Shown here: positions 43,458 to 54,251 of the stretch, piece after piece
Layout of the letters: the number at the start of each line of letters is the position of its first letter
Numbering within the stretch: the first letter of the stretch is position 1
Source of the DNA: Candidatus Sphingomonas phytovorans
Lineage (GTDB): Bacteria; Pseudomonadota; Alphaproteobacteria; Sphingomonadales; Sphingomonadaceae
Assembly: GCA_029202385.1 (NCBI GenBank)
Contig: CP119314.1
Span: forward strand, 1,304,501-1,368,500
DNA length: 64,000 nt
Direction: 5' to 3'
Notes under the pieces: generated by a model
Databases searched by the model: none
Told to the model about the DNA's origin: nothing
Seen by the model: the letters and a program-made list of their open reading frames with translations, nothing else
Translations under genes and position numbers: made by a program

Positions 43458-45278
43458 ATGCACGCCTATCGCACCCATAATTGCGCCGAACTGCGTCCCG
43501 AACATGTCGGGCAGGAAGTCCGCGTGTCAGGCTGGGTCCACAAGAAGCGCGACCATGGCGATCTCGTGTTCGTCGATCTGCGCGACCATTATGGCATCAC
43601 GCAGATCGTCACCGACGTCAGCGGCCCCGTGTTCGCGGTCATCGAGTCGCTGCGCAACGAGTCGGTCGTGACGATCACCGGCACCGTCGTCGCCCGCGCG
43701 GCGGAGGCGCTGAACCCGAACCTCGCGACCGGCGCGATCGAGGTCCGCGCCGACGCGGCCGTCGTCCAGTCAGTCGCGCACGACCTGCCGATGCCGGTCG
43801 CCAGCGAGAATGAATATCCGGAGGAGATCCGCCTCCGCTATCGCTTCCTCGACCTGCGGCGTGAGCGGCTTCACGCCAACATCATGCTCCGCTCCAAGGT
43901 CATCACCTCGCTGCGCCAGCGCATGATCGGCCAGGGCTTCACCGAGTTCCAGACGCCGATCCTGACCGCGTCGAGCCCCGAGGGCGCGCGCGACTATCTG
44001 GTGCCGAGCCGCGTGCATCCGGGCAAGTTCTACGCGCTCCCGCAGGCGCCGCAGATGTTCAAGCAGCTGCTGATGGTCGCTGGCTTCGACCGCTATTTCC
44101 AGATCGCGCCCTGTTTCCGCGACGAGGATGCGCGCGCCGACCGCAGCCCGGGGGAATTCTACCAGCTCGATTTCGAGATGAGCTATGTCACCCAGGACGA
44201 TGTGTTCGCTGCGATCGAGCCGGTGCTGCACGGCGTGTTCGAGGAATTCGCCGACTGGCAGGGCAAGGGCCGCACCGTCTCCGCGCTCCCGTTCAAGCGA
44301 ATCCCGTACCGCGAATCGATGCTCAAATACGGCAACGACAAGCCCGACCTGCGCAACCCGATCCTGATCTCCGACGTGTCTGAGCTGTTCAAGGGCTCGG
44401 GCTTCGGCCGCTTCGCCTCGATCGTCGAGGGCGGCGACGTCGTGCGCGCCATCCCAGCGCCTGGCACCGCGGACAAGAGCCGCAAATTCTTCGACGACAT
44501 GAACGCCTGGGCGCAGAGCGAAGGCTTTGCCGGTCTCGGCTATGCGACTCGCAAGGCCGGCGTGTTCGGCGGTCCGATCGCCAACAACCATGGCGAAGAG
44601 GGCATGGCGAAGATCGCCGATGCGCTCGGACTCGGTCCGGATGACGGCGTGTTCTTCGCCGCGGGCAAGGAAGGGCAGGCGGCGAAGCTTGCTGGCCTGG
44701 CGCGCACCCGCGTCGCCGAGCAGCTCGGCCTGATCGACCAGAACCGCTTCGAATTCTGCTGGATCGTCGATTTCCCGATGTTCGAATATGACGAGGACGC
44801 GAAGAAGGTCGATTTCAGCCACAACCCCTTCTCGATGCCGCAGGGCGAGATGGAAGCGCTGGAGACGAAGGACCCGCTCGATATCCTCGCCTATCAGTAC
44901 GACATCGTCTGCAACGGCGTGGAATTGTCGTCGGGCGCGATCCGGAACCACAAGCCGGAGATCATGTACAAGGCGTTCGAGATCGCCGGCTACACCCGCG
45001 CCGATGTCGACAGCAATTTCGCCGGCATGATCAACGCGTTCAAGTGCGGCGCCCCGCCGCATGGCGGCTCGGCGCCGGGTGTGGATCGTATCGTGATGCT
45101 GCTTGCCGACGAGCCGAACATCCGCGAGGTCATCGTCTTCCCGATGACGCAGAAGGCCGAGGACCTGATGATGGGGGCGCCCAACTTCGCCACGCCGAAG
45201 CAGCTGCGCGAACTCAACATCCGGACGGTCGAAGTGCAGGCGGCAAAGCCGGCGGTCGAGGCGGTACGGCCGGAATAG
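43458..45278 (+). CDS. aspS: Aspartyl-tRNA synthetase
   Basis: A 606-residue class II aminoacyl-tRNA synthetase. An OB-fold anticodon-binding domain (about 1-110, [20 protein letters not shown]) precedes motif 1/2 ([40 protein letters not shown]) and the bacterial insertion domain (about 290-420). Motif 3 is [20 protein letters not shown]. In many alphaproteobacteria this is a non-discriminating enzyme that charges Asp and Asn tRNAs, which this sequence alone cannot decide. ATG 43458 is chosen over an upstream TTG. Divergent from rnd. Confidence 0.97.
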   Translation: MHAYRTHNCAELRPEHVGQEVRVSGWVHKKRDHGDLVFVDLRDHYGITQIVTDVSGPVFAVIESLRNESVVTITGTVVARAAEALNPNLATGAIEVRADAAVVQSVAHDLPMPVASENEYPEEIRLRYRFLDLRRERLHANIMLRSKVITSLRQRMIGQGFTEFQTPILTASSPEGARDYLVPSRVHPGKFYALPQAPQMFKQLLMVAGFDRYFQIAPCFRDEDARADRSPGEFYQLDFEMSYVTQDDVFAAIEPVLHGVFEEFADWQGKGRTVSALPFKRIPYRESMLKYGNDKPDLRNPILISDVSELFKGSGFGRFASIVEGGDVVRAIPAPGTADKSRKFFDDMNAWAQSEGFAGLGYATRKAGVFGGPIANNHGEEGMAKIADALGLGPDDGVFFAAGKEGQAAKLAGLARTRVAEQLGLIDQNRFEFCWIVDFPMFEYDEDAKKVDFSHNPFSMPQGEMEALETKDPLDILAYQYDIVCNGVELSSGAIRNHKPEIMYKAFEIAGYTRADVDSNFAGMINAFKCGAPPHGGSAPGVDRIVMLLADEPNIREVIVFPMTQKAEDLMMGAPNFATPKQLRELNIRTVEVQAAKPAVEAVRPE

Positions 45279-45289
45279 TCTTTTCGGCC

Positions 45290-45586
45290 TCAGTCGGTCT
45301 GGGCGAGCCAGTCCTCGCGGGCGTGCCGTATTCTGATGATGAGGATGCCGCCCTGATCCGCGCAGTAGATGATGAGATGGGATTTATAGGGGTGGGCGCG
45401 AACCGGCCTCGCCATTTCCGCGCGAAGACGGGCCGCCTGCGGATAGTCCGCAAGGAACCGAAAGGTTGATTCCAGGCCGTCGCTATAGCTTTCGGCTTGG
45501 ACGGGACCGAACATATCCACCCCGGCGAGATAGATCGCGACCATGTCGTCAGCCGCAGCGCGCGTCAGTCGATAGCGTGTAGCCAC
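45290..45586 (-). CDS. parE: ParE-type toxin (RelE/ParE superfamily)
   Basis: A 98-residue toxin. YRLTRAAADDMVAIYLAGVD, PVQAESYSDGLESTFRFLAD and the C-terminal half YKSHLIIYCADQGGILIIRI give the ParE fold; members poison DNA gyrase. It starts with GTG at 45586, two bases after the parD stop codon, giving translational coupling that keeps toxin below antitoxin. It lies between aspS and ppk2 as a two-gene cassette. It is not topoisomerase IV subunit ParE, despite the shared symbol. Confidence 0.85.
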   Translation of the reverse strand: MATRYRLTRAAADDMVAIYLAGVDMFGPVQAESYSDGLESTFRFLADYPQAARLRAEMARPVRAHPYKSHLIIYCADQGGILIIRIRHAREDWLAQTD

Positions 45587-45587
45587 C

Positions 45588-45833
45588 TTATCGGCTCAGG
45601 CCTGCCTGTCGCCTGGCGCGCGCACGGATATCCTGCATCGATTCGTCGCTGATGCCGCTGGCTAGCCCCTCATCGACGAGAGCCTGCATATTCGCGATCT
45701 TGTCGGCACGCTCCTGTTCGCGGCGGACCAGGTCGCGCACGAAGTCACTGACATTGCTGTAACGCCCGCTGCGAGCCTGCTCCTCGATCCAATGCTTCAT
45801 CGGATCGGGAAGTGAAATGTTCATCGTCGCCAT
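45588..45833 (-). CDS. parD: ParD-type antitoxin (CopG/RHH)
   Basis: An 81-residue antitoxin. A ribbon-helix-helix N-terminus (MATMNISLPDPMKHWIEEQA) with the following SGRYSNVSDFVRDLVRRE is the classic ParD DNA-binding motif. The C-terminal part (ALVDEGLASGISDESMQDI) is the toxin-neutralising tail. It should repress its own promoter, located in the gap before 45933, which also contains the start region of ppk2. ATG at 45833 is preferred over an upstream frame; MNISLP three codons later is also possible. Confidence 0.85.
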   Translation of the reverse strand: MATMNISLPDPMKHWIEEQARSGRYSNVSDFVRDLVRREQERADKIANMQALVDEGLASGISDESMQDIRARARRQAGLSR

Positions 45834-45932
45834 GCACTGTCTCCAGTCCGTGGAATGACAAATATTGGCAAAGTTTGTCAAGGTCGTGGATTATCGTTGA
45901 TCCCGGCGTCGCTCTGGTCACAGGATGATGAC

Positions 45933-46709
45933 ATGACGATCAACCTCTCCGATTACGAAGCCGGCAAGAAATATGACGGCGACTATGACGACGACCTGGC
46001 GAAGCTGCAGGAACGGCTGGCGCACATCCAGGTCGCGCATATCGTCCACAAGCGGCGCGCGCTGATCCTGCTCGAAGGCTGGGACGCGGCGGGAAAAGGG
46101 GGCATCGTCCAGCGCCTCACCTCCGAATGGGATCCGCGCAATTTCCAGGTCTGGCCGATCAAGGCCCCGACGCTTGACGAGCTGGGCCATCATTTCCTCT
46201 GGCGCTTCTGGAAGAAACTCCCCGCCAACGGCAATATCGCGGTGTTCGATCGCAGCTGGTACGGTCGCGTGCTGGTCGAGCGGGTGGAAGGCTTCGCCAA
46301 GGAAGCCGAATGGCGGCGCGGCTATGACGAGATCAACGAATTCGAAGCGCAGCAGGGCGATTCGGGCACGACGATCATCAAGCTGTTCGTCCATGTGACC
46401 CAGGAGGAGCAGGACGAGCGGCTCAAGGCCCGGCTCGAACATCCTTGGAAGCGCTGGAAGACCGGCGCGGAGGACTATCGCAACCGCGACAAGCGCAGCG
46501 AGTATCTCGATGCGATGGCGGAGATGTTCCGCCGTACCGACACGCGCTGGGCGCCCTGGCACGCGATCGACGGCAACAACAAGAAGGCAGCCCGCATCGC
46601 CGCGCTCACCGTGATCGCCAAACGGCTCGAAGCCTCGGTGCCGATGGACGCCCCGCCGCTCGACCCCGAGGTAGAAAAACTGGCGCGCAAGGCATTGGGG
46701 ATGAAATAG
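45933..46709 (+). CDS. ppk2: Polyphosphate kinase 2 family protein
   Basis: A 258-residue P-loop kinase that uses polyphosphate to phosphorylate nucleotides, or GTP/ADP in reverse. Walker A is LEGWDAAGKGG (about residues 48-58), and the Walker B/lid region is FDRSWYGRVLVERVEGF (about 105-121), both diagnostic for PPK2. Which nucleotide class it acts on cannot be told from the sequence alone. The ATG at 45933 follows an AGGATGATG stretch. It stands divergent to parDE and convergent with a carbonic anhydrase gene, and is the third polyphosphate enzyme in this region. Confidence 0.9.
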   Translation: MTINLSDYEAGKKYDGDYDDDLAKLQERLAHIQVAHIVHKRRALILLEGWDAAGKGGIVQRLTSEWDPRNFQVWPIKAPTLDELGHHFLWRFWKKLPANGNIAVFDRSWYGRVLVERVEGFAKEAEWRRGYDEINEFEAQQGDSGTTIIKLFVHVTQEEQDERLKARLEHPWKRWKTGAEDYRNRDKRSEYLDAMAEMFRRTDTRWAPWHAIDGNNKKAARIAALTVIAKRLEASVPMDAPPLDPEVEKLARKALGMK

Positions 46710-46742
46710 GGTCCCACCGCCTGGCGCCCTCCCGAAACGGCC

Positions 46743-46768
46743 TCGGGGCTGCGCTTACGCAGCCCCGA
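46743..46768. terminator. Strong hairpin between convergent ppk2 and carbonic anhydrase genes
   Basis: A perfect 11-bp stem (TCGGGGCTGCG at 46743-46753, CGCAGCCCCGA at 46758-46768) with a 4-nt loop overlaps the last codons of the carbonic anhydrase gene. Location between convergent genes suits a bidirectional stop; no T-run. Confidence 0.5.
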
Positions 46769-47384
46769 AGTGGCCGAGTTCGTCCATCACGTGCAGTTTC
46801 CCGTCGGCGATAGCGAAATAGGCGCCGTGCAGCCTGAGCGTCCCGGCGTTTTCGCGCTCCGGAATGCATGGGAAGGTTCGCAGGTTTCGAAGGCTCACCC
46901 TGACCGTCTCAAGCTCCATTTCGCGCACGGCCGTCGGCCCAACGCCATATTCAGCCACGATCCGGTCCCGTGCCTCGTCGAGCATGTCGACCCAGTGCGC
47001 GATGAACCCGCCGGCGCCTGGCGCCCGACCGGCGAACCGCCTGGATAGCGCTGCCTCGACGCCACCGCACGACCCATGGCCCATCACCACGATGTCGGAG
47101 ACCTCGAGCTGAGTCACCGCGAATTCAAGCGCGGCCGAAACGCCGTGGCGACTGCCGTCTAATTCGAACGGCGGCACCAGATTGGCGATATTGCGAACGA
47201 CGAAGATTTCCCCCGGTGACGTATCGAAGATCTGGGCCGGGTCGACTCGGCTGTCCGAACAGGCGATCACCATCACGCGCGGATTCTGGCCAGAGCCCAA
47301 CTCCACCCAGCGTCCCCGCTGGCGCGCCCAGTCATGGGCGCGGAAACGCCGATACCCGTCAAGCAAATCAAGATAACCGCTCAT
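46755..47384 (-). CDS. can: Beta-class carbonic anhydrase
   Basis: A 209-residue zinc enzyme that interconverts CO2 and bicarbonate. Zinc ligands are the Cys in ACSDSRVDP (with the adjacent D/R dyad, about residues 42-46) and the His and Cys in GHGSCGG (about 102-108). The family core [14 protein letters not shown] and [10 protein letters not shown] is intact. It is divergent from lipA (149-bp gap) and convergent with ppk2. No signal peptide, so it is cytoplasmic. Confidence 0.93.
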   Translation of the reverse strand: MSGYLDLLDGYRRFRAHDWARQRGRWVELGSGQNPRVMVIACSDSRVDPAQIFDTSPGEIFVVRNIANLVPPFELDGSRHGVSAALEFAVTQLEVSDIVVMGHGSCGGVEAALSRRFAGRAPGAGGFIAHWVDMLDEARDRIVAEYGVGPTAVREMELETVRVSLRNLRTFPCIPERENAGTLRLHGAYFAIADGKLHVMDELGHFGAA

Positions 47385-47533
47385 TGAACCTCCGATCGCT
47401 CCCGGGCTGCCGCGCGACTCCGGACAAGGCTCGCCCGGACATTGCTGGCGGTCGCGTTAGAAGATCATGCGGGGCTTCGACAAGCTCGGTCGCAACGGTT
47501 GTGGGGGAGGGCCCGGATCGCTATCTGGCGCTC

Positions 47534-48478
47534 ATGAACGAGATGACACCCGTCGCCCCTCAAAATCCTTCAGCCCCCCGCCAGCGCAAGCCGGACTGGA
47601 TTCGGGTAAAGGCGCCGACCGGCACCGGTTTCGCCGAAACCAAGGCGATGATGCGCCGCCTCAACCTCAACACCGTGTGCGAGGAGGCCGCCTGCCCGAA
47701 TATCGGGGAGTGCTGGACGAAGAAGCACGCGACGGTGATGATCCTCGGGGACACCTGCACGCGGGCCTGCGCCTTCTGCAACGTGAAGACGGGCATGCCG
47801 CGCGCGGTCGACGCGCTCGAGCCGCAGCACACCGCCGATGCGGCCGCCGAACTGGGCCTCGAACATATCGTCATCACCTCGGTCGACCGCGACGATCTGC
47901 CGGATGGCGGCGCGTCGCAGTTCGTGAAGGTGATCCAGGCGCTCCGCCGCACCACCCCGAAGACCACGATCGAGATCCTCACGCCCGATTTCCGCAACAA
48001 GGCGCAGGCGGCGGTCGAATCGATCGTCGAGGCACGCCCCGACGTCTACAACCACAATCTCGAAACCGTGCCACGGCTCTACCCTACGATCCGTCCCGGC
48101 GCGCGCTATTATGCGTCGCTGCGCCTGCTCGAATCGGTCAAGCGCCACGATCCGTCGATCTTCACCAAGTCGGGCGTGATGGTCGGCCTCGGCGAGGAGC
48201 GACTCGAAGTCCATCAGGTGATGGACGACATGCGCTCGGCCGACATCGATTTCCTGACCATGGGCCAGTATCTCCAGCCGACGCCGCGCCATGCCAAGGT
48301 ACTCGATTTCGTGACACCCCAGGCCTTCGACGCCTATGCCGCGATCGCCCGCGCGAAGGGCTTCCTGCTCGTCGCGGCCTCGCCGCTGACTCGGTCCAGC
48401 TACCATGCCGGCGACGATTTCGCGAAGATGCGGGCCGCGCGCGAGGCCCAGCTTTCGAAGGGGCTCGCGAAGGGCTGA
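47534..48478 (+). CDS. lipA: Lipoyl synthase
   Basis: A 314-residue radical-SAM enzyme that inserts two sulfurs into protein-bound octanoate to form the lipoyl cofactor. Two iron-sulfur sites are visible: C-x4-C-x5-C in [13 protein letters not shown] (auxiliary cluster) and the radical-SAM C-x3-C-x2-C in CTRACAFC. The C-terminal RSSY motif that ligates the auxiliary cluster is present as RSSYHAG. The ATG at 47534 is preferred over a much longer upstream frame. coq10 starts on the last base of the stop codon. Confidence 0.97.
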   Translation: MNEMTPVAPQNPSAPRQRKPDWIRVKAPTGTGFAETKAMMRRLNLNTVCEEAACPNIGECWTKKHATVMILGDTCTRACAFCNVKTGMPRAVDALEPQHTADAAAELGLEHIVITSVDRDDLPDGGASQFVKVIQALRRTTPKTTIEILTPDFRNKAQAAVESIVEARPDVYNHNLETVPRLYPTIRPGARYYASLRLLESVKRHDPSIFTKSGVMVGLGEERLEVHQVMDDMRSADIDFLTMGQYLQPTPRHAKVLDFVTPQAFDAYAAIARAKGFLLVAASPLTRSSYHAGDDFAKMRAAREAQLSKGLAKG

Positions 48479-48951
48479 TGCCGCGCCATTCGGAAACCCG
48501 CCGGCTTCCCTATTCGCGGGAACAGATGTTCGATCTGGTCGCCGATGTCGGGAGCTATGCGCAATTCCTGCCCTGGGTCACGGCGGTGCGAACCCGGTCG
48601 AACAGCGAGACCGAGATGGTCGCCGACCTGATCGTCGGCTTCAAGGGCCTGCGGGAGACCTTCACGTCGAAGGTCGCCAAGACCAGGCCCGATCGAATCC
48701 ATGTCGATTATCTCGATGGCCCGCTCAAATATCTTCGCAACGACTGGGTATTCCGCCCGCACGCCGACGGTTGCGAGATCGACTTCAGCGTCGATTTCGC
48801 TTTCAAGAACCGCATGTTCGAAATGCTGGCAGGACAGGTATTCGGCGCTGCCCTGCGCAAGATGATCGGCGCGTTCGAGGAGCGCGCGGCGAAGCTCTAC
48901 GGGCCTTCCGACGCCGGCAGCAGCAATTCCAGCGCACACAAGGCCGCCTGA
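48478..48951 (+). CDS. Coenzyme Q-binding protein COQ10 family (START domain)
   Basis: A 157-residue SRPBCC/START-domain protein that resembles mitochondrial Coq10 and bacterial RatA. The pattern is RRLPYSREQMFDLVADVGSY near the N-terminus, LRETFTSKVAKTRPDRI, and VDFAFKNRMFEMLAGQVFG near the C-terminus. It is thought to bind ubiquinone or assist respiration; an effect on ribosomes has been reported for RatA. The start overlaps the lipA stop by one base. The last 55 bp overlap the convergent pncC gene. Confidence 0.85.
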   Translation: MPRHSETRRLPYSREQMFDLVADVGSYAQFLPWVTAVRTRSNSETEMVADLIVGFKGLRETFTSKVAKTRPDRIHVDYLDGPLKYLRNDWVFRPHADGCEIDFSVDFAFKNRMFEMLAGQVFGAALRKMIGAFEERAAKLYGPSDAGSSNSSAHKAA

Positions 48952-49418
48952 AGCCTGATCCCGCCCCGGCCGAGATCGCCGAAATCCTTGCGATCGGCGA
49001 CGACATGCCCCGGATCGCCACCCTTCTCGGCGCGGGCGAACACCACCGTCCCGACCGGCTTCTTCTCGGTCCCGCCGTCCGGCCCGGCCACGCCGGTGAT
49101 CGCCACCGCGATATCGGCCCCGCTCAGCTCAAGCGCGCCCTGCGCCATGCTCCACGCCGTCGCGATCGAAACGGCGCCGAAGGTTTCGAGCACATCCGGG
49201 CTGACCTTCAGCATGTCGATCTTGGCGTCGTTCGAATAGGTAACGAAGCCGCGCTCGAAGATTTCGGACGATCCGGGGATTTCGGTGATCGCCGCCGCGA
49301 CCAGCCCACCGGTGCAGCTTTCGGCGACGCTGATATGGCGGCCGATCGCCTTGTTCGCGTCGACCACCCGCTGCGCGGCCGCGACCAGTTCGGCGGGGAG
49401 GATGGTGTCCATGCTCAT
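48897..49418 (-). CDS. pncC: Nicotinamide-nucleotide amidohydrolase PncC (CinA C-terminal domain)
   Basis: A 173-residue protein consisting of the CinA C-terminal domain alone. ISVAESCTGGLVAAAITEIP holds the catalytic Ser region and GVAGPDGGTEKKPVGTVVFA is the second family motif. The family recycles nicotinamide mononucleotide to nicotinate mononucleotide. Its N-terminal (CinA molybdopterin-type) domain is absent, as in E. coli PncC. The start overlaps the ispDF stop by 4 bp, and the 3' end overlaps coq10 by 55 bp on the opposite strand. Confidence 0.92.
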   Translation of the reverse strand: MSMDTILPAELVAAAQRVVDANKAIGRHISVAESCTGGLVAAAITEIPGSSEIFERGFVTYSNDAKIDMLKVSPDVLETFGAVSIATAWSMAQGALELSGADIAVAITGVAGPDGGTEKKPVGTVVFARAEKGGDPGHVVADRKDFGDLGRGGIRLQAALCALELLLPASEGP

Positions 49419-50569
49419 GCCGAATCCCCTGCTACCCTGATGGTGGCGATGGCCTGCGCGGCAATGCCTTCGCCGCGGCCGGCAAAACCAAGCCTCTCGG
49501 TCGTCGTCGCCTTCACGCTGACCTGATTCGGCTTGAGCCGCAACAATGCGCCGATCCGGGCGCGCATCGCCTCGCGGTGCGGTCCGATCTTCGGCGCCTC
49601 GCAGATCAGCGTCAGGTCGATGAAATCGATGATACCGCCCTGCGCCGCGACCAGCGACGCGGCATGTTCAAGGAACTGCGCCGAATCGGCACCGCGCCAC
49701 TGGGGGTCGGTCGGCGGGAAATGAGTGCCGATATCGCCCTCGGCGATCGTGCCGAGCAGCGCATCGGTGATGGCGTGCAACGCGACATCGGCATCACTGT
49801 GCCCGGAAAGCCCCTTGTCATGCGGGATCAGCACACCGCCAAGCCACAATTCCTCTCCCTCGACGAGACGGTGGACGTCGAACCCGGTTGCGCTGCGAAC
49901 ACGCATGGCAGCTCCATGGCGCGCCTCGGCGGCCGCGAAATCGGCCGGATAGGTGATCTTTTCCAGCATGATGTCTCCCTCGACGAGCGCGACACGGTCG
50001 CCCGATGCGCGCAGCATCTGGGCGTCGTCGGTCGGCTCATCGCCCTGCCACGCTCTGTGCGCGGCCAATATCGTCTCGAAGCGGAATGCCTGGGGTGTCT
50101 GAACACGGTACAAGCCGTCACGCTGCACGATCTCGCCCAGCGTCTCCCCGCCGCGCGCCAGCGTATCGGCTACGGGCAGGGCGGGGACTGCCCCTTCATG
50201 CGTATCGAGCGCGGCAAGCAGCCGGTCGATCACCGCCCCGGTCAGGAACGGGCGGGCGGCGTCATGGATCAGCACGCGATCGGGTTTGTCGCCGGACAGC
50301 GCCTCCAGCCCCGCGCGTACCGATGCGCGGCGAGTCGCGCCGCCGGTCACGTGCGCGGCGTTGCCCAGCGCCTCCGCCAGCGCCTCTTCTTGGTCAGGGC
50401 CGATCGCGACGATCACCCGGGAAATCCCGGGATGCGCCACTAAGGCTGTATAACTATGGGCGATCATCGGCTTGCCGGCGAGCGTGGCGAATTGCTTGGG
50501 CGTGGTGCCCCCGCTTCGCGTGCCCTGTCCGGCGGCGACAATCAGCGCTGCGGTACCCCCTGGCGTCAT
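49415..50569 (-). CDS. ispDF: Bifunctional IspD/IspF of the MEP isoprenoid pathway
   Basis: A 384-residue fusion. The N-terminal IspD part (about 1-220; [29 protein letters not shown]) transfers CMP to methylerythritol phosphate. The C-terminal IspF part (about 225-384; [40 protein letters not shown]) makes the cyclic diphosphate and carries the zinc-binding D-x-H. Such fusions are typical of alphaproteobacteria. It overlaps pncC by 4 bp and is divergent from dusB with an 86-bp gap. Confidence 0.97.
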   Translation of the reverse strand: MTPGGTAALIVAAGQGTRSGGTTPKQFATLAGKPMIAHSYTALVAHPGISRVIVAIGPDQEEALAEALGNAAHVTGGATRRASVRAGLEALSGDKPDRVLIHDAARPFLTGAVIDRLLAALDTHEGAVPALPVADTLARGGETLGEIVQRDGLYRVQTPQAFRFETILAAHRAWQGDEPTDDAQMLRASGDRVALVEGDIMLEKITYPADFAAAEARHGAAMRVRSATGFDVHRLVEGEELWLGGVLIPHDKGLSGHSDADVALHAITDALLGTIAEGDIGTHFPPTDPQWRGADSAQFLEHAASLVAAQGGIIDFIDLTLICEAPKIGPHREAMRARIGALLRLKPNQVSVKATTTERLGFAGRGEGIAAQAIATIRVAGDSA

Positions 50570-50655
50570 CGCGTTCGCCTAGCCGAACCGGACGGTCACC
50601 GCCAGCCTTGCCGCCAGGGCCATCCTCCCTTATAGGGTGCCCGTTTTTCAGGCAC

Positions 50656-51657
50656 ATGACCCAGACACTCGCCCCCATCCAGATCGGACCCGTCCGGATC
50701 GAGCGCCCCGTGATTCTCGCGCCGATGACGGGCGTCACCGACATGCCGTTCCGCACGATCGTGCGGCGCTTCGGCTCCGGGCTCAACGTCACCGAGATGG
50801 TCGCCAGCCAGGCGGCGATCCGCGAGACCCGCCAGTCGCTGCAAAAGGCGGCATGGGATCCGGTCGAGGAACCGGTATCGATGCAGCTCGTCGGCTGCAC
50901 GCCGCACGAGATGGGGGAAGCGGCGAAGCTCAGCGAGGATCGTGGCGCCGCGATCATCGACATCAACATGGGTTGCCCCGTGCGCAAGGTGACCAGCGGT
51001 GACGCTGGATCGGCGCTGATGCGCGATCTCGACAATGCCGGTGCCATCATCCGCGCGACGGTCGAGGCGGTCAGCGTGCCGGTGACGGTGAAGATGCGCA
51101 TGGGCTGGGACCATTCGAGCCTCAACGCGCCCGATCTCGCGAAGATCGCACAGGATCTCGGGGCGAAGATGGTCACCGTCCATGGCCGCACCCGCAACCA
51201 GATGTACCGCGATACGGCCGACTGGGCGTTCATCCGGCGCGTGAAGGATGCGGTATCCATCCCCGTCATCGCGAACGGCGATATCTGCTCGATCGAGGAC
51301 GCGGAGGCGGCGCTTGAACAGTCAGGCGCCGACGGCGTGATGATCGGCCGCGGTGCCTATGGCCGTCCCTGGCTGCTGGCGCAGGTAATGGAATGGTTCG
51401 CCACCGGCCGGCGTATCGCCGATCCGTCAATCGAACAGCAATATGACCTGATTGCTGAGCATTACGACGCAATGCTCTCACACTATGGCAGCGAAGTCGG
51501 CGTCAACATGGCGCGCAAGCATATCGGCTGGTACACCAAGGGCCTGCACGGCTCGGCCGAGTTCCGTAACCGCGTGAACCAGATTCCCGATGCGAAGACC
51601 GTCCAGGCAATGCTCGCCGAATTCTACGCACCATGGCGCAGCCGCGCGGCGGCGTGA
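50656..51657 (+). CDS. dusB: tRNA-dihydrouridine synthase DusB
   Basis: A 333-residue FMN-dependent enzyme that reduces uridines in the tRNA D-loop. [20 protein letters not shown] begins the TIM barrel, [20 protein letters not shown] carries the catalytic Cys, and [18 protein letters not shown] plus [17 protein letters not shown] are further family motifs. The ATG at 50656 gives the normal length. It is the first gene of the dusB-ntrBC operon, as in many alphaproteobacteria where the dus gene is cotranscribed with ntrBC. Confidence 0.95.
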   Translation: MTQTLAPIQIGPVRIERPVILAPMTGVTDMPFRTIVRRFGSGLNVTEMVASQAAIRETRQSLQKAAWDPVEEPVSMQLVGCTPHEMGEAAKLSEDRGAAIIDINMGCPVRKVTSGDAGSALMRDLDNAGAIIRATVEAVSVPVTVKMRMGWDHSSLNAPDLAKIAQDLGAKMVTVHGRTRNQMYRDTADWAFIRRVKDAVSIPVIANGDICSIEDAEAALEQSGADGVMIGRGAYGRPWLLAQVMEWFATGRRIADPSIEQQYDLIAEHYDAMLSHYGSEVGVNMARKHIGWYTKGLHGSAEFRNRVNQIPDAKTVQAMLAEFYAPWRSRAAA

Positions 51658-51675
51658 CGTCATGACGGGCGCCTT

Positions 51676-52734
51676 GTGACGGAAAAGGCGGGGCCAAGCT
51701 TCGCCGGTCTCTTCGCCGCCCTGCCGGTCGCGGTCATGGTGATCGATCCGGAAGGGCGGATCGCCTTTGCCAATGCCGAGTGCGAAGTGCTGCTTAACAT
51801 GTCGGAGCGCGCGATGCGTGGCCAGCCGGTGGACAGCGTACTGACCGCGCCCGGTGGCCCCAGCCGACGCGACAATCAGGGCTTTTCCGCCTTCGATGCT
51901 GAAATCGAGATCGTCCGCGGCGGGCGGGTGATGGTCGATTATATCGAGGCGCGCGTGCCAGACCATGCCGGCTGGCGGTCGATCACCCTTCATCATGGCG
52001 CCACTTCGCGCCGGATGGGGCAGTCGGTCGATCGTGCCTCGGCCACCCGGGCCGCCGTCGGCGCGGCAGCCATGCTCGCCCATGAAATCAAGAACCCGCT
52101 CTCGGGCATCCGCGGCGCCGCCCAGCTTCTCGCCGGTGGCGGCAATGACGAACTGACCACGCTGATCACCACCGAAGTCGATCGAATCGCCGCGCTGATC
52201 GACCGGATGCAGGATTTCACCGACACCCGTCCGCTGAGCCTTCATCCCGAGAATATTTATCCGCTGCTGGATCATGCCCGGCGCGTGGCGCTGGCCGGGT
52301 TCGCCCGGCACGTGACCATCGACGAACGTTTCGACCCTTCGCTCCCGCCCGTGCTCACTGATCGTGATGCGATCCTCCAGGTCGTGCTCAACTTGATCAA
52401 GAACGCGACCGAGGCGATGGTCGGACAGGCCGACGCCCGGATCACGCTCGCTACCGCCTATCGCCACGGCATGGCGGTCAGTCCTGCGCCCGGCCGGCCG
52501 CGCCAGCCTTTGCCGATCGAGATCTGCGTGATCGATAACGGCCCCGGCGCGCCGGAGGACATTGCCGACCATCTGTTCGACCCGTTCGTCTCGGGAAAGC
52601 CGGAGGGGCAGGGACTCGGTCTCGCGCTCGTCGACAAGCTGGTGCGCGACATGGGCGGTATCGTGCAATATGCCCGGGAGGGATCGCCACCCCAGTCGGT
52701 GTTCCGCATCCTGTTGCCCCGAGGATCAGCATGA
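51676..52734 (+). CDS. ntrB: Nitrogen-regulation sensor kinase NtrB
   Basis: A 352-residue soluble histidine kinase. A PAS domain (about 12-110; AVMVIDPEGRIAFANAECEV) is followed by the HisKA domain with the phospho-acceptor His in LAHEIKNPLSGIRGAAQLLA (about residue 135), then the HATPase domain (LNLIKNATEAMVG; GPGAPEDIADHLFDPFV; GQGLGLALVDKL). It senses nitrogen status, classically through PII, and phosphorylates NtrC. The start is GTG at 51676, 18 bp after dusB. It ends 10 bp before ntrC. Confidence 0.95.
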   Translation: MTEKAGPSFAGLFAALPVAVMVIDPEGRIAFANAECEVLLNMSERAMRGQPVDSVLTAPGGPSRRDNQGFSAFDAEIEIVRGGRVMVDYIEARVPDHAGWRSITLHHGATSRRMGQSVDRASATRAAVGAAAMLAHEIKNPLSGIRGAAQLLAGGGNDELTTLITTEVDRIAALIDRMQDFTDTRPLSLHPENIYPLLDHARRVALAGFARHVTIDERFDPSLPPVLTDRDAILQVVLNLIKNATEAMVGQADARITLATAYRHGMAVSPAPGRPRQPLPIEICVIDNGPGAPEDIADHLFDPFVSGKPEGQGLGLALVDKLVRDMGGIVQYAREGSPPQSVFRILLPRGSA

Positions 52735-52744
52735 AGGTCTCCTT

Positions 52745-54199
<1,455 letters not shown>

Positions 54200-54251
54200 C
54201 CCGTGCGCTTTGTGTGTTTTCCTTGCAACAAAACGTTGTATTGAAGACACG

